64,000 nucleotides of DNA from Symbiodinium natans. Taxonomy: Eukaryota > Sar > Dinophyceae > Suessiales > Symbiodiniaceae. Under the pieces are notes generated by a model that was not told the DNA's origin, made no database searches, and saw only the letters and a program-made list of their open reading frames with translations. Of this stretch, positions 9,643 through 20,658 are shown one piece after another (position 1 is the stretch's first letter; every line of letters starts with the position of its first letter). The DNA lies in assembly GCA_905221605.1 (NCBI GenBank), contig CAJNDS010001202.1:507354-571353 (forward strand), in the 5' to 3' direction. Made by a program: the position numbers and the translations under genes.

Positions 9643-10913
9643 TTAGGGGCTACAAAGGGGCTTTAGGACGTTTAGGGGGCTTGTAGGGCGCAGTGCCCCC
9701 CAACCCCGTCGCTCCCCCAACCCATCCCCCCCGCAGCCCCCATCCAACCGCGGCTCCTTTCAAGGAAGAAGCTCTGGGCACTTGCCTGTGCAGGCTGTTG
9801 GGTTCACTTGAAAATTGGTCCAAGATTTGGGGCCTTTGTTTTGGTAGAAAGAAACTGTACGGGGGACAGCATCCTACAATAGAGACCTCTTCGAGAAGGC
9901 CCCGAACGACCCCTAAACCCTAAACCCTAAAACCTTAACCCTAAAACCTAAAGCCTAAACGCAACCGCCGGGGACTGGGATCGAGGTGGTCATACAGAGC
10001 ACCCCCCCCCCCCACCCCCACAAATCGGAAGACCACTCGAGCTTCGAAACCTGAATCCAATCCCCAGTCTGCTGGAAGAATGCTTTCCAGGCTGTTTCGC
10101 GTTTAGGGTTCTTGGGGCTTCGGCTGGAGTTCCGTGCCTCTGGGGGGTGCAAGGCGCCAACTTTACAAGAGGAGTCAATGGAACCAACCACAGCAGTCAG
10201 CAACCTGGCACCCTGAGCCCTAAACCCTCACCCCCGAGAGACTCATGCACCCCCCTCAAACCCTGAAGCCCCCCACATGGGGCCCTAAACCCTAAACACT
10301 AAACCCTAAACCCTAAACCCTAAACCAAACCCCTAAACCCTCTTTTGGCTCAGAGTCTGCATTCAATGCACGTATCATGAGATTGGTCTTTTCGAAGAGT
10401 TGTAGGTCGATACCCCCCGAGACAAGCATCCTAGCCGCAATCGCAGAATGGACCGGTCTTGTGTAGAGCGATGTAGGTAGGTTTCAGGTTTAGGGCTTAG
10501 GGCTTAGGGTTTCAGGGTTCAGGGTTTAGGGTTTAGGGTTTCCGTGCTTAGGGGCCCTAAACCCGAAGCCATGAATGTCTGAGGGCTTGTAGGGGAATGT
10601 GATGCTGGAACCGAGTGTGGTGGACAACCCGCTAGCACCCTCTTTGGACACCCTGGCCAAACAGAAACACCAAAACGTACGCTAGGGTTTGGGGCTTACT
10701 GGCTTGCGCGACTGCGACCGGATGTCTGTCACGTTCGGGATGTCCCCTACAACCTTCCAGATGGAATATGATTCATGATAGAGACTCCTTCAGACGGGTC
10801 GCGTGGATGGGCTTTCTGATCTCGCAACATCGGGCCAGCTCGGAATAATGTACACTGAAGCCCTATCCTGACGCTGGAATAATCCCCTCAACCCTACGAC
10901 CTTTCTCGAGCTC

Positions 10914-11333
10914 TTGTGTGGCTTCTACTGTGGGCGACAATCGCAAGAGCTAGCAAGTGCTCCCAAGTTCCCCCCCGTCCAAAAAGCACGGCTCTCACTG
11001 GGCGTCCTCATTTCCGAAAGAGAGAAATCCTGCAACAGACCAAGCTTCTGGCCTAGTGGCCCCAGTCCTCTAAAACCCCCGACATCTGCAGAAAGCCTGC
11101 CACGCTCCACGTCTAGCCGCGTGGAACCGAAGGTCGCAGTTGCCATCTTCGACAAGCCACGCAGGCAAAGAAACGTTGAAATCTTGATCCCTGAGATTCT
11201 GCCAGCAAGACTCGAGCAGCGGGTGTCTTTGAGTGACGCTGCCCAGGCAGATGAGATTATTGCAAGGATTCGAGTGGTGTCGCGCGGCCCCGATCCGAAA
11301 CCCAAAGCCCTAAACCCTGCTGGCGTGCCCTAG
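10914..11333 (+). CDS. Possible plus-strand exon, unknown protein
   Basis: A 139-residue open frame. The segment VAVAIFDKPRRQRNVEILIP and the following LPARLEQRVSLSDAAQADEI look like ordinary soluble protein, with a helix rich in Ala, Asp and Glu. It ends in a telomere-type CCCTAAACC stretch, so the true 3' end is earlier. The reverse strand is also open over most of the length. No family recognised. Confidence 0.3.
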   Translation: MCGFYCGRQSQELASAPKFPPVQKARLSLGVLISEREKSCNRPSFWPSGPSPLKPPTSAESLPRSTSSRVEPKVAVAIFDKPRRQRNVEILIPEILPARLEQRVSLSDAAQADEIIARIRVVSRGPDPKPKALNPAGVP

Positions 11334-11336
11334 ATT

Positions 11337-11661
11337 TCGGAAACCGTCGTATAGTGGTTGAAGAGCCCCCCCCCCAGCGCAATACCATTCGAAGGCTGTT
11401 CTGGAAGGTTTCGCTTCGCAGAACACAGTAAGAATCTTTGGCTGGCAACATATCGGTGTATGAGACTATTTCGATCATGCATCGCGTGCATGGCCGATAC
11501 AAATGCAGCAGCTTCTTGCAGAAACGTTGGCCGCGGCACTTGCTCACTTCTCTACAGAGAGATCTTGAAACGAACGCACGGGCTGGAATCCTTCCGCAGC
11601 CGTCCTGAGGTGCACAACAGGCTGAGCAATCCGAGATGATGCTGCACAGGCTGAGCTTCAC
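11337..11661 (-). other. Unresolved coding-like island
   Basis: All three minus frames and one plus frame stay open for much of this stretch. Minus-strand readings such as FCKKLLHLYRPCTRCMIEIV and EAAAFVSAMHAMHDRNSLIH are both protein-like, so I cannot choose. There are no repeats inside. Confidence 0.2.
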
Positions 11662-12089
11662 GATGCTTCACGCTTTGCCAAAGGTCGGGTTTAGGGGTTT
11701 ATAGGGTTTAGCCGGGCCAGCGACCCTCAAATAATTTGTCATAGGCTCGCAAAATTCTCCCCTTCAAGGCGGCCCCAAAATAGTCCCCACTAGCTTCTGG
11801 TCTGAAAATCTCTAGTGCAGCGTTTGGAGCAAGGTGAGAGAACCCAGCAGGTGTGGAGTTTGCTCGGGGTTCAGGGTTGGGGGCCGAGGGGGTTTCAGGA
11901 TGTTGGGGACCCTAGCAGCGAATCCCACGCCCCTATAACACCCAACCCTAAACCCCAAACCCCAAACCCCAAACCCTAAGCCCTAACCCCTCCGCGAGGT
12001 CTCCTTGGCTACCACAGCGACACACTGATCTCCTTGGTCACCACAGCGCAAAAGAAGCCGCTCTGGAAGTTGGCCTGTAAGGAGGGTCC

Positions 12090-12215
12090 AGTATAGGGGT
12101 CGGAGCAATTACTAGTCGCATTCTCCCTTACAGTCCCTTGATAACTGTACAATAATCACCCCCCCAGAGCCCTATTCCACCCTGTATTAGACTACTGGAG
12201 TAGAGGCTTAAGGTC
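12090..12215. mobile_element. Dispersed element, family 3
   Basis: Contains TATAGGGGTCGGAGCAATTA. The reverse complement recurs at about 3405-3428, and related pieces at 40275-40305 and 42495-42515. Confidence 0.4.
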
Positions 12216-12239
12216 GCAGGACTAGAATCAAGGGCTGCT

Positions 12240-12360
12240 GCCCTAAACCCTAAACCCTAAACCCTAAACCCTAAACCCTAAACCCTAAACCCTAAACCCT
12301 AAACCCTAAACCCTAAACCCTAAACCCTAAACCCTAAACCCTAAACCCTAAACCCTAAAC
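12240..12360 (-). repeat. Telomere-type array, 17 CCCTAAA units
   Basis: Perfect heptamers, paired with the TTTAGGG/CTTAGGG array at 12445-12640 on the other side of a 73-bp island. Confidence 0.95.
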
Positions 12361-12433
12361 CCAGGTGTCGGAAGTGCCTGCACTGTCGGGTCGAAGAGGC
12401 CATCCAGGCAAACATCCGCGATGCCCACCACAC
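12361..12433 (-). CDS. Orphan exon between two telomere-type arrays
   Basis: A 73-nt island. On the minus strand it has acceptor GCTTGCCAG and reads VVGIADVCLDGLFDPTVQAL, ending at GG|GTTTAGGG, the first bases of a 17-copy array. The plus strand is also open (CRKCLHCRVEEAIQANIRDA). It is a clean example of CCCTAAA - island - TTTAGGG. Confidence 0.35.
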
Positions 12434-12444
12434 CTGGCAAGCGT

Positions 12445-12640
12445 GGGTTTAGGGCTTAGGGCTTGGGGCTTAGGGCTTAGGGCTTAGGGTTTAGGGTTAG
12501 GGTTTAGGGTTTAGGGTTTAGGGTTTAGGGTTTAGGGCTTAGGGTTTAGGGTTTAGGGTTTAGGGTTTAGGGTTTAGGGTTTAGGGTTTAGGGTTTAGGG
12601 TTTAGGGTTTAGGGTTTCGGGTTTAGGGTTTAGGGCTGAG
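12445..12640 (+). repeat. TTTAGGG array with CTTAGGG units
   Basis: About 27 units. Confidence 0.95.
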
Positions 12641-12683
12641 GGCTTAGGGCTTGGAGTCTGGAGGTTCGGCTCTACACCCTAAA

Positions 12684-12787
12684 CTTGGAATGCTCCCCCT
12701 TAGACTAGCAGTCCTCAATAGGGAATTCTAATACCCCGTTGTTAAATCCCTACCAAGGGCTGCTGGTATGACGGGGAACATGCCAAC
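12684..12787. mobile_element. Hairpin MITE-like element, family 1
   Basis: TIRs TTGGAATGCTCCCC and GGGGAACATGCCAA; flanks CCCTAAAC and CCCCAAAC suggest insertion into a telomere-type unit with target duplication. Confidence 0.7.
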
Positions 12788-12899
12788 CCCAAACCACTAA
12801 ACCTGCCTAAGTCCCTAAAACCCCAAACCCCCGCAAGACAACGCTTTGGCCCGAAACAACCCTAAGCAGCCCCGATAGCTCTACTGCCCTAAGCCGGGT

Positions 12900-13275
12900 T
12901 TTAGGGTTTAGGGTGTAGGGTTTAGGGTTTAGGGTTCAGGGTTTAGGGCTTAGGGTTTAGGGTTTAGGGTTTAGGGTTTAGGGTTTAGGGTTTAGGGTGC
13001 ATGACCGACGGGCAAAGCTGTTTGGACTCCAGGGTACCGGTGTAGTTCTAGGGTTTGTATGGATCAGGGCTACAACCCTTCACCCCCTACTACGCGTTTG
13101 ACCCCAAACCCGCCATCAACTATCAACAGATACTCAGTATTTGCCACACTATACCCAACATGTTGAAATACACCATCTCCTGCCATGTCAAGATAGACTG
13201 AGTTTAGGGTTTAGAGTTTAGGGTTTAGGGTTTAGGGTTTGGGGTTTAGGGTTTAGGGTTTAGGGTTTAGAGCTT
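12900..13275 (+). repeat. TTTAGGG arrays
   Basis: Two blocks (12900-13000 and 13201-13275) separated by 200 bases of unique sequence. Confidence 0.9.
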
Positions 13276-13289
13276 AGGGTGATCTACAC

Positions 13290-13425
13290 AGAGTGCACCA
13301 GAAGGTATTCTTGAGAACACCGAGGGCGGGAGCTGGGCCTTGGTCGGAGGAGACCACAAAGTGCAGCTGCAAGGCGTCGAGATCCACGGTCAGGGTCAGG
13401 CCTAGCACGGCTACATGTCCATGTG
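13290..13425 (-). CDS. Orphan exon, unknown protein
   Basis: Two bases plus 44 codons plus two bases. It includes HGHVAVLGLTLTVDLDALQL and then HFVVSSDQGPAPALGVLKNT: alternating hydrophobic strands of a soluble or secreted domain. Acceptor GCTTCAAG, donor ACTCT|GTGTAG. Here the plus-strand flanks are TTTAGGG on the left and CCCTAAA on the right, the reverse of the usual pattern, so this island is an exception to the rule. Confidence 0.45.
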
Positions 13426-13434
13426 CTTGAAGCC

Positions 13435-13590
13435 TAAACCCTAAACCCTAAACCCCTAAACCTCTAAACCCCTAAACCCCTAAACCCCTAAAGCCCTAAA
13501 CCCCTAAACCCCTAAACCCCTAAACCCCTAAACCCCTAAACCCCTAAACCCTAAACCCCTAAACCCTAAACCCTGAACCCTGAACCCTAT
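13435..13590 (-). repeat. CCCCTAAA 8-mer array
   Basis: About eighteen units, mostly the 8-base form, next to the acceptor of the exon at 13290-13425. Confidence 0.95.
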
Positions 13591-13905
13591 TGAGCACTTC
13601 GGGTTGCCAAGGCTCCCAGAATCCCTAACCTCTTCTGGCGGTTAGGGCCTAGGGGTTTGGACTTTGAATTTGGGAGCCGACCCGCAACGGTGGAAATTGC
13701 AACTGCAGGATGCCTGGATTTTGGGGCTCAGGGTACTTAGTGCTTCTTGGGCTCAGGCCATTTAAGGTTTAGTGTAGGGTTTAGGGTTGAGGGTCTCAGG
13801 ATGCTTGTGAAGTTGGAAGATGATTGACAGGCATTCCTGGACTGGCTTGCGGGCTTTAGTCCCTCAACCTCTTTCGGGGTTTTAGGGTCTAGGGTTTCGG
13901 GTTTC

Positions 13906-14013
13906 GGGCTAATACCCCAAACCCCATAGGCCCCAGGCCCTCCCAGGACGGACTATTATACCCTATAACCCCTTAAAACGTCCTTTGAGAGGGTTGATTC
14001 TGGGGACTAGGGC
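13906..14013. mobile_element. Hairpin-like element with GGGCTAATA ends
   Basis: Left GGGCTAATACCCC and right GGGCCTAATAGCCC are imperfect inverted repeats. Single copy here. Confidence 0.35.
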
Positions 14014-14034
14014 CTAATAGCCCATCCCTCAAAC

Positions 14035-14119
14035 CCGACACGCGAATTCCAGGTCTCGCTGAGCGGCAGAGGCCCACCTCCAGCGGTGGCAGCTGCGCCT
14101 GGTCCAAGGGCAGGGACTT
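14035..14119 (-). CDS. Orphan exon after a C/A-rich acceptor tract
   Basis: About 28 codons including KSLPLDQAQLPPLEVGLCRS. The acceptor AG follows a poly-C then poly-A run (T17G9-type tract on the plus strand at 14121-14165). A GC donor after CGCTCA or a GT donor at 14034 could end it. Confidence 0.35.
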
Positions 14120-14120
14120 C

Positions 14121-14165
14121 TTTTTTTGTTTTTGTTTTTTTTTTTTTTTTTTGGGGGGGGTGGGG
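14121..14165. repeat. T-run joined to G-run
   Basis: Long T tract passing directly into a G tract. Similar junctions occur at 3330-3360, 7618-7640 and 32750-32787. Confidence 0.85.
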
Positions 14166-14362
14166 TTTAGGGTGGGAGGGCGAAGCCTTCCGCTTAGATA
14201 TCAGGAGCCTCGTGGTTTCAGGCCTCGTTACCTACAAGTTCAAAGAGGGGGCCGTGCCATCAAGCCCCTAACACAAGCCGTCTTACAACCGCGGATTTGG
14301 GTGAAGAGAGCACTTTCGACCTTTCTGCCCCTCCCTCCCGAAACCCAACACCACTAAAGCAA

Positions 14363-14480
14363 TCTCGTGGAGTCAAGGGACTAAAAGGAGGGACCCCTAC
14401 AACCGACCCTCGGGGTGATGTCGGAGCTACTTAGGTACATAGGGGTTATACATGGTAGTTTTAGAGGGGCTGTATAAAGG
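14363..14480 (+). mobile_element. Dispersed element, family 2 (degenerate)
   Basis: Shares GGACTAAAAGGAGGGACCC and GCTACTTAGGTACATAGGG with the copy at 54104-54230. Confidence 0.45.
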
Positions 14481-15499
14481 AAGAAGCTTTGAGGGCCATT
14501 CTAGGGGTTCCTCCTTGTTACCCCTTACAATTGGAGCACCTCACTACTCCCCCACAAGGCACCTTCAGCTTGCGTACATTCTGGCGATCGCGGATGCAAA
14601 TGACCTCCACACAGCAGATTTCTGCGCAGGTTTTTGGGGGCATTGAAACTTCCTCGACGTGCTGCTTGCTTCTGATGAAGTGCTTGGGAGCTACTCGGGG
14701 TGCAGCTCTCCCGGTTGGTCTGCATTTGGCGGGTTTAGGATTTGAGCACTGGGCCCGCCCCAACCTCCCTGTAAAGAGCCGCGCCGCCAAGGAAGTCTAA
14801 GGCACTTGCCCCCCTCTGGTTTAAGAAGACCGTGCGCATCTGCTGGATGTTGTTGCCTGGGGGTATCTCTCCATCTTCTATCTCTTTCTCCGGGGGGCGG
14901 ATGGGGACCCTAAACCCTAAACCCTAAACCCTAAACCCTGCGGGGGCGGAAAACGAGAAGAAACCGCCTTATGCACTACTTGGGGGGGTGTATTACTTGC
15001 CCGGGCCTTTCAACCCTAGACCCTAACGCACGCAAAGCTGCTCTAAACTGCTGCCGCAGCTACCCTAAGCCACCCTAAACCCGCCTAAACCACCCTAAGC
15101 TTCCCTAAGCGACTGAGCTACCCTCGGCCCTGTAGGAGAGAGGGCAGCTTGGGAAACGTAAGGTTTAGGGTTGGGGTTTCGAGCTTCGGGTTTCACAGGG
15201 TTTGAGGCTAGTAGGGTTAGTCATTAGCGACTGGGTGGGGGTTTGAGGGTCTACTAGCCTCTGAAAGGTTTAGAAACAGGACCCTCTTCCTCCTCCTTGT
15301 GGGTTTAGGGTTTAGGCGCTTAAGAGAAGACACAAATCATTCCCAATGAATGCAGCGTTAAACCGTTTCTGGAAGGATCAAAGTGTCGGAGCACACGCAC
15401 CCCAACCCACAAAGAGGCTTGCAAGGTTAGACCCGCAAGGTCCTTCTCCCTATATAGACTTATCTTCACATACACCAACCCCAGCATGTGTTCAAACAA

Positions 15500-16306
15500 A
15501 ACCACCCAAACCCCCCAAAACCACCCGAAAACCCGAAAAAAACCCAACACAGCAAAACAGCAAAACCGCAAAACCGCAAAACCGCCAAACCGCCAAAACC
15601 GCCAAACCGCCCAAACCCCAAAACCCCAAAACCCCAAAACCCCAAAACCCCAAAACCCCAAAACCCCAAAACCCCAAAACCCCAAAACCCCAAAACACCA
15701 AAACCCCAAAACCCAAAACCCAAAACCCCCAAAACCCCAAACCCCAAAACCCCAAAAAAACCCCAAAACCCCAAAACCCAAAACCCCAAAACACCCAAAA
15801 CCCCAAACCCCCCAAACCCAAAACCCCAAAACCCCCAACCCCAAACCCCAAAACCCCAAAAAAACCCAAACCCCAAACCCCAAAAAACCAAAACCCAAAA
15901 AAAACCCAAAACCCAAAAACCCCCAAAACCCCCAAAAACCCAAAACCACCCAAACCACCCAAACCCCCCCCAAAACCCCCAAAAACCACCCAAAACCCCC
16001 CAAAACCACCCCAAAACCAAAACCACCCAAAACCACCCAAAACCCCCCAAAACCACCCAAAACCACCCAAAACCCCCCAAAACCAAACAAAACCACCCAA
16101 AACCTCCCAAAACCACCCAAAACCACCCAAAACCACCCAAAACCACCCAAAACCACCCAAAACCACCCAAAACCTCCCAAAACCACCCAAAACCACCCCA
16201 AAACCACCCAAAACCACCCAAAACCACCCCAAAACCACCCAAAACCTCCCAAAACCACCCAAAACCACCCAAAACCACCCAAAACCACCCAAAACCACCC
16301 AAAACC
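15500..16306 (+). repeat. C/A low-complexity tract: C4A4 units then CCACCCAAAA units
   Basis: 15612-15700 is nearly pure CCCCAAAA; 15950-16306 is a 10-mer (CCACCCAAAA) repeated about 30 times. No stop codons arise from these units, so very long open frames exist in several frames; I treat none as genes. Confidence 0.95.
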
Positions 16307-16365
16307 CCAAACAGGGGGAGGAGATGCGGCGGAGGTGCGGCGAACCTTTGAGTCGAAGACGAAGC
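16306..16365 (-). CDS. Orphan exon FVFDSKVRR
   Basis: Two bases, nineteen codons and one base: FVFDSKVRRTSAASPPPVW. Acceptor CGCTGCAG; the donor G|GTTTTGGG is the first unit of the T4G4/T4G3-rich tract at 15500-16306, so that whole low-complexity tract would be the 5' part of an intron. The sequence resembles the exon at 18648-18698 (MVFDSTLRC) and has the same start and end phases, suggesting duplicated exons. Confidence 0.4.
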
Positions 16366-16424
16366 CTGCAGCGATGGATTTGCTTCAGCTCCAGGGTTTT
16401 CGGGTTAAGGGTCTTAAGGCTTAT

Positions 16425-16790
16425 AGGGTTTTAGGGTTTAGGGTTTAGGGTTTAGGGTTTAGGGTTTAGGGTTTAGGGTCTTAAGGCTTATAGAGTTTTA
16501 GGGCTAAGGGTCTTAAGGCTTATAAGGTTTTAGGGTTAAGGGTCAAGGTTTTTAGGGTTAAGGGTCTTGAGTTTTAGGGTTAAGGGGTCAAGGTTTTTAG
16601 GGTTTAGGTTTGAGGGTTTTTGGGGTTTAGGGTCCAGGGTTTTTTTGGGGGTCTTTAGGGTTTTTGGGTTTAGGGGTGTTGGGGTTTTAGGGTTTGGTGT
16701 TGGGGCTCTAAGATTTTGGGGTCTAATTACGGGTGTTGGGGTTTTAGGGTTTTGCGGTTTAGGGATGTTGGGGCTTGAAAAGAAACTTCA
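16425..16790 (+). repeat. Degenerate TTTAGGG tract
   Basis: Seven heptamers then diverged GGGTTTT-rich units. Confidence 0.85.
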
Positions 16791-16959
16791 GGGCTCGAGA
16801 GAACAAACAATGGCGCGCCGGAACAATTAATCCATCTGAAGGCGAGCATTACGATTCTTGTAGGGGCTCTTGATATTTCTCAGTAATCTTGTCTTGTGGG
16901 CCCCTGTATCTCGATTACTTTATGATGGGGGCCCGTTTTGAAACACTGTAGAGTCCAAA

Positions 16960-17226
16960 TAAGCTATAATGGAAAAGGCCGACTTTAAAACGAGGCACAA
17001 CAAAAACCCCGGGAGGCTGCCCAAAAGGTTTCAGGAGGCTCCCCGAAAGGCCTCATCAGGCCCCCAAAGAAACCCAAAGGCAGCAAAAAGCCCCGCGAGG
17101 CACCCCAAGAAAAACCAAAAGGCTCCGGCAGGCTTGAAAAAAGTGCCTGCGACACCCCCAAGCAACTGGCCTCAAAAAGGCTCTCGCGAGGTTTGGCGTC
17201 CATTCGGTCAGATACGCGACGGCTAA
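16960..17226 (+). repeat. Degenerate AAAGGC/CCCCAAA short-period repeat
   Basis: Loose units of about 27 bases built around AAAAGGCTCC/CCCCAAA. The Lys/Pro-rich open frame is not convincing as protein. Confidence 0.4.
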
Positions 17227-17454
17227 GATACAGAAACTGATGATGGAGGCCTGGACCACTGGTTTAGGGTTTAGGGTTTACCAGTGGCACCCCCGCTGCA
17301 CCAACCCCACCCCCACCTGACCCCCTCCCTCACAAAAAACAAAAAGTGAACTTAAGATCAAAAACAAACGCTTCGGTCAAAGCATGTCGGCTAAAAATCT
17401 GCCCAAACGTTATTGGAACTCGGTAAAAACCCCATACAATTTCAACAAACCTCC

Positions 17455-17766
17455 TGAACCCCCAAACCCCCCTTAACCGCAAACCCAAAACCCCAAACCC
17501 AAAACCCCAAACCCAAAACCCTAAACCCCAAACCCAAAACCCTACACCCCAAACCCCTGAACCCCTGAACCCTAAACCCCAAACCCCTGAACCCCTGAAC
17601 CCCAAACCCTGGACCCCTGAAGCCCTGAACCCAAAACCCCTAACCCCTAACCCCTAACCCCTAAACCCTAAACCCTAAACCCTAAACCCTAAACCCTAAA
17701 CCCTAAACCCTAAACCCCTGAACCCTAAACCCTAAACCCTAAACCCTAAACCCTGAACCCCTAAAC
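17455..17766 (-). repeat. Mixed CCCAAAA, CCCCTGAA and CCCTAAA array
   Basis: Several heptamer and 8-mer variants in sub-blocks; ends at the donor of the exon at 17767-17831. Confidence 0.9.
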
Positions 17767-17831
17767 CCCAAGCCCAGTCGCCGGCGCCATCCGCCGCACC
17801 CAGCTCCCCCGAAAGGATGGTGTACTGGTAC
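17767..17831 (-). CDS. Orphan exon YQYTILSGE
   Basis: One base plus 21 codons plus one base: YQYTILSGELGAADGAGDWA and Trp. Acceptor CGTTCACAG, donor TGGG|GTTTAG entering a CCCTAAA-type array. The plus strand is also open (VAGAIRRTQLPRKDGVLVPV). Strand chosen on the acceptor and on neighbours. Confidence 0.35.
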
Positions 17832-17844
17832 CTGTGAACGCCTC

Positions 17845-17942
17845 GGTTTAGGGTTTTAGGGTTTTAGCGTTTAGGGTTTAGGGTTCAGGGTTTGGGGTTT
17901 GGGGTTTGGGGTTTGGGGTTTGGGGTTTGGGGTTTGGGGTTT
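17845..17942 (+). repeat. TTTAGGG then TTTGGGG array
   Basis: Ends as eight identical TTTGGGG units. Confidence 0.95.
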
Positions 17943-18098
17943 AGAATGCAGCTGTGAACGCCTTAGTTCAGGCTTAGGGCGGGGGGGCTTGGGGGCATTG
18001 AGAGGGGTTGAGGTGTAAGCGCCTTCCCGGGGAAGCTTCGGGCTTCAGGGCTTTCGGGTGGGATTGGGGTTCACACCTTGGGGAGGGGGTTCGGGTTT

Positions 18099-18226
18099 AA
18101 CCCTAAACCCTAAACCCTAAACCCTAAACCCTAAACCCTAAACCCTAAACCCTAAACCCTAAACCCTAAACCCTAAACCCTAAACCCTAAACCCTAAACC
18201 CTAAACCCTAAACCCTAAACCCTAAC
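18099..18226 (-). repeat. Telomere-type array, 18 CCCTAAA units
   Basis: Uninterrupted perfect heptamers. Confidence 0.95.
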
Positions 18227-18384
18227 GCTTAGGCGGCTCTCTGGTGTCTCAGTAAGGCTCTCAAAAGCAACAGCCGATGCTCAAGAACGGCCGAGGCTCA
18301 GGGCACACAGTGCCTTTTCATGAGGAACTTGGGGGGGAGGACAGAAAAAACCAAAAAACCAAATTGTTTGGAGAGCTCCTCCAT

Positions 18385-18895
18385 TAACCCCCTTAAGCCC
18401 CAAACCCTCAACCCCAAACCCCAAACCATAAGCCGCAAACCCCAAACCCCAAGCCCCAAACACCAAACCCTAAGCCCTAAACCTCAAACCCAAAAGCCCA
18501 AACACTAAGCCCCAAACCGAAACCCCCCTAAACCCCAAGCCCCAAACCCTAGCCCCAAACCCTAAACCCCAAACCGTGCTACACCCTAAACCCTAAACCC
18601 CAAACCCTAAACCCTAAACCCTAAACCCTAAACCCCAAACCCTAAACCCTGAAAAGCCCACGGGCCTCGGCATCGGAGGGTGGAGTCGAAGACCATACCT
18701 GGCTTTGGGTTTAGGGCTTAGGGTTTTAGGGTTAAGGTTCAGGGGGGGGGGGGGGGGACTTGGGCTTTCGGATTTAGGGTTCAGGGTTTAGGGTTTGTGG
18801 TTTAAGGTTTCGGGTTTAGGGTTTAGGGTTTCGGGTTTCGGGTTTCGGGTTTTTCGGATTGGGGTTCGGGGTCTAGGGCTTAGGGTTAGGGTTTT
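18385..18895. repeat. Inverted heptamer arrays around a 51-bp exon
   Basis: CCCCAAA/CCCTAAA at 18385-18647 and TTTAGGG/TTTCGGG at 18708-18895. Confidence 0.9.
18648..18698 (-). CDS. Orphan exon MVFDSTLRC
   Basis: Two bases, sixteen codons, one base: MVFDSTLRCRGPWAFQ. Acceptor AAAGCCAG, donor CAGG|GTTTAG. It shares the phase pattern and the VFDS start with the exon at 16306-16365. Flanked by CCCTAAA on the left and TTTAGGG on the right. Confidence 0.35.
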
Positions 18896-20373
18896 GTAGG
18901 AGGGCCGAGTAGAGGGGCCTTTGCAAGTGAACAGGTCGCCCTGAGTACTAGCCAAGTTGCAGATCGAGCTCAGTTCCATCGGCATGCCACGATCGTTGAT
19001 TACGACCTTTTGGGGTTTGGGGTTTTGGGGGTTTGGGGTTTTGGGGTTTAGGGGTTTAGGGGTTTAGGGTTTTACGGCTTGGGGTTTAAGGCTCGGTTGA
19101 TAGGGTTTAGGACCTATAGGGTTGGGTTGGGAGGGTTCGCTCTACGTAGAGGTTGCGGCCAACTACCTCAACACATTGCAAAAGAAATAATAACAACAAC
19201 GAGAACAACAACAAGGCTAACAGTGTTAACAATAACAAAACCAAATTTATGGGGATGAAATTGGGGACAAACAACAATAACAACTATTTAGGCTTCCGGT
19301 GTTTTGGGTAGTTCATATACCTGGCACAAAGAGTTATGTTGCTGGTTATACGGGGATGATATATGTAAGTATATTGGGAGTCTGAGGGGACACCGTTGGG
19401 CCGGGTGGGAATTCCTGGAGAAGGAAGCTTTCAGGGCTCAAGCTCGGCTGAAACCCTAAAACCTAAACCCTAAACCCTAAACCCTGACCCCCGGAAGGCT
19501 CCCCGCCTTCTGTCCGCTCGCTGACTTGTTGAAGATGTGGCCATCCGCCGAGATCGATCCGACCTAAGCGGATTGTTGCTTGTTACAGGCCCACCCAAAA
19601 GCATGCACATCCCCCAAACCCCCCAAAACCCCCATTTTGGGGGTGCGGGTGCGAGGCAAGGTTGGGAAATACAAGACTTCGGGAATCAAGAAGCAGAAAG
19701 AGGTTCCCCCATCTTGGAGGAAAGACCTTCGCGGCGCCGGGGCAGCCGAAGGGCACCCCAGGTGGCCCAGACCATCATCCCTGATCCTAACTACTTCGAG
19801 GCATAAGATGGGAGGGATTTGGGCTACTGCGCACATGGGGGGTTGGCGATAGTAGGGGGTACCTTACTGGGTCCCGATTATAAGGGGATCCTCCCATTTA
19901 AGGGACAAGATTAGGCCTTATTGTTTTCATAAACCCCCATACTACTTGCCCCTGGCATGTACAGCTGGCTCTTCACGAAGCAGCCATCCAAGAAACACAA
20001 CATTCCAGGCCGTATCTTCAGTCCGGTCGAGCTAACAGGATCCTGATAGTGTAGCATCGGTTTAGGGTTTAGGGTTTAGGGTTTGGGGTTTGGGGTTTGG
20101 GATTTAGGGTTTAGGGTTTAGGGTTTTGGGTTTTGGGTTTTGGTTCTGGGGTCAGGTTTAGAGTTTGGGGCTCAACGTTTTGGGTAGCGCCTGGCCCCGA
20201 GCCCCAAGACCCTCAAACCTCTCGACGCGAAAGACTGGGCTGAGGGGTTTAGAGGTTTCGGGTGTTGGGGGTCAAGGATCAAGAATGCAAGGCTTAAGGA
20301 CGTGGGGTTTATGGTTTCAGGGGTTCGGGGTTTAGGGCTTTCGGGTTTAGGGTTTTAGTGTTAAGGGCTTAAG

Positions 20374-20658
20374 GTGCAGCCCGGCCACTGTGTTTGCAGA
20401 TTTATGCCAGCGGCATGCGGAGTGCGCGGTGACTGTGTTCGCAACGTTACCGTAGTCTGTTTCCTGGGCGGCGCGTGGCACTACAAACGCTGCGGCATCT
20501 TTGAAAAACCCTTAGCTCACGCCAGAATCACACAACCCGCAGGAGAGCTCGTAACGAAGCCACAGTTGTGGCCTCTCCATATCAGCCAGAGTCTATCAAG
20601 ATCGAAGAGTAGTGAAGAAGGGATTCAAACAACATCACGTCTAGACAACGATGTGTAG
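20374..20658 (+). other. Coding-like island, unresolved
   Basis: A 94-codon plus-strand frame with several Cys and a segment VCFLGGAWHYKRCGIFEKPL. It has no repeats and no recognised motif. It may be exon or plain intronic sequence. Confidence 0.2.

Noticed and set aside
15320-16448. Open frames of 270-360 codons on both strands
   Set aside because: They come only from C/A-rich short repeats without stop codons; composition is Pro-Lys-Thr-Gln or Gly-Phe-Trp and no unique sequence is included.
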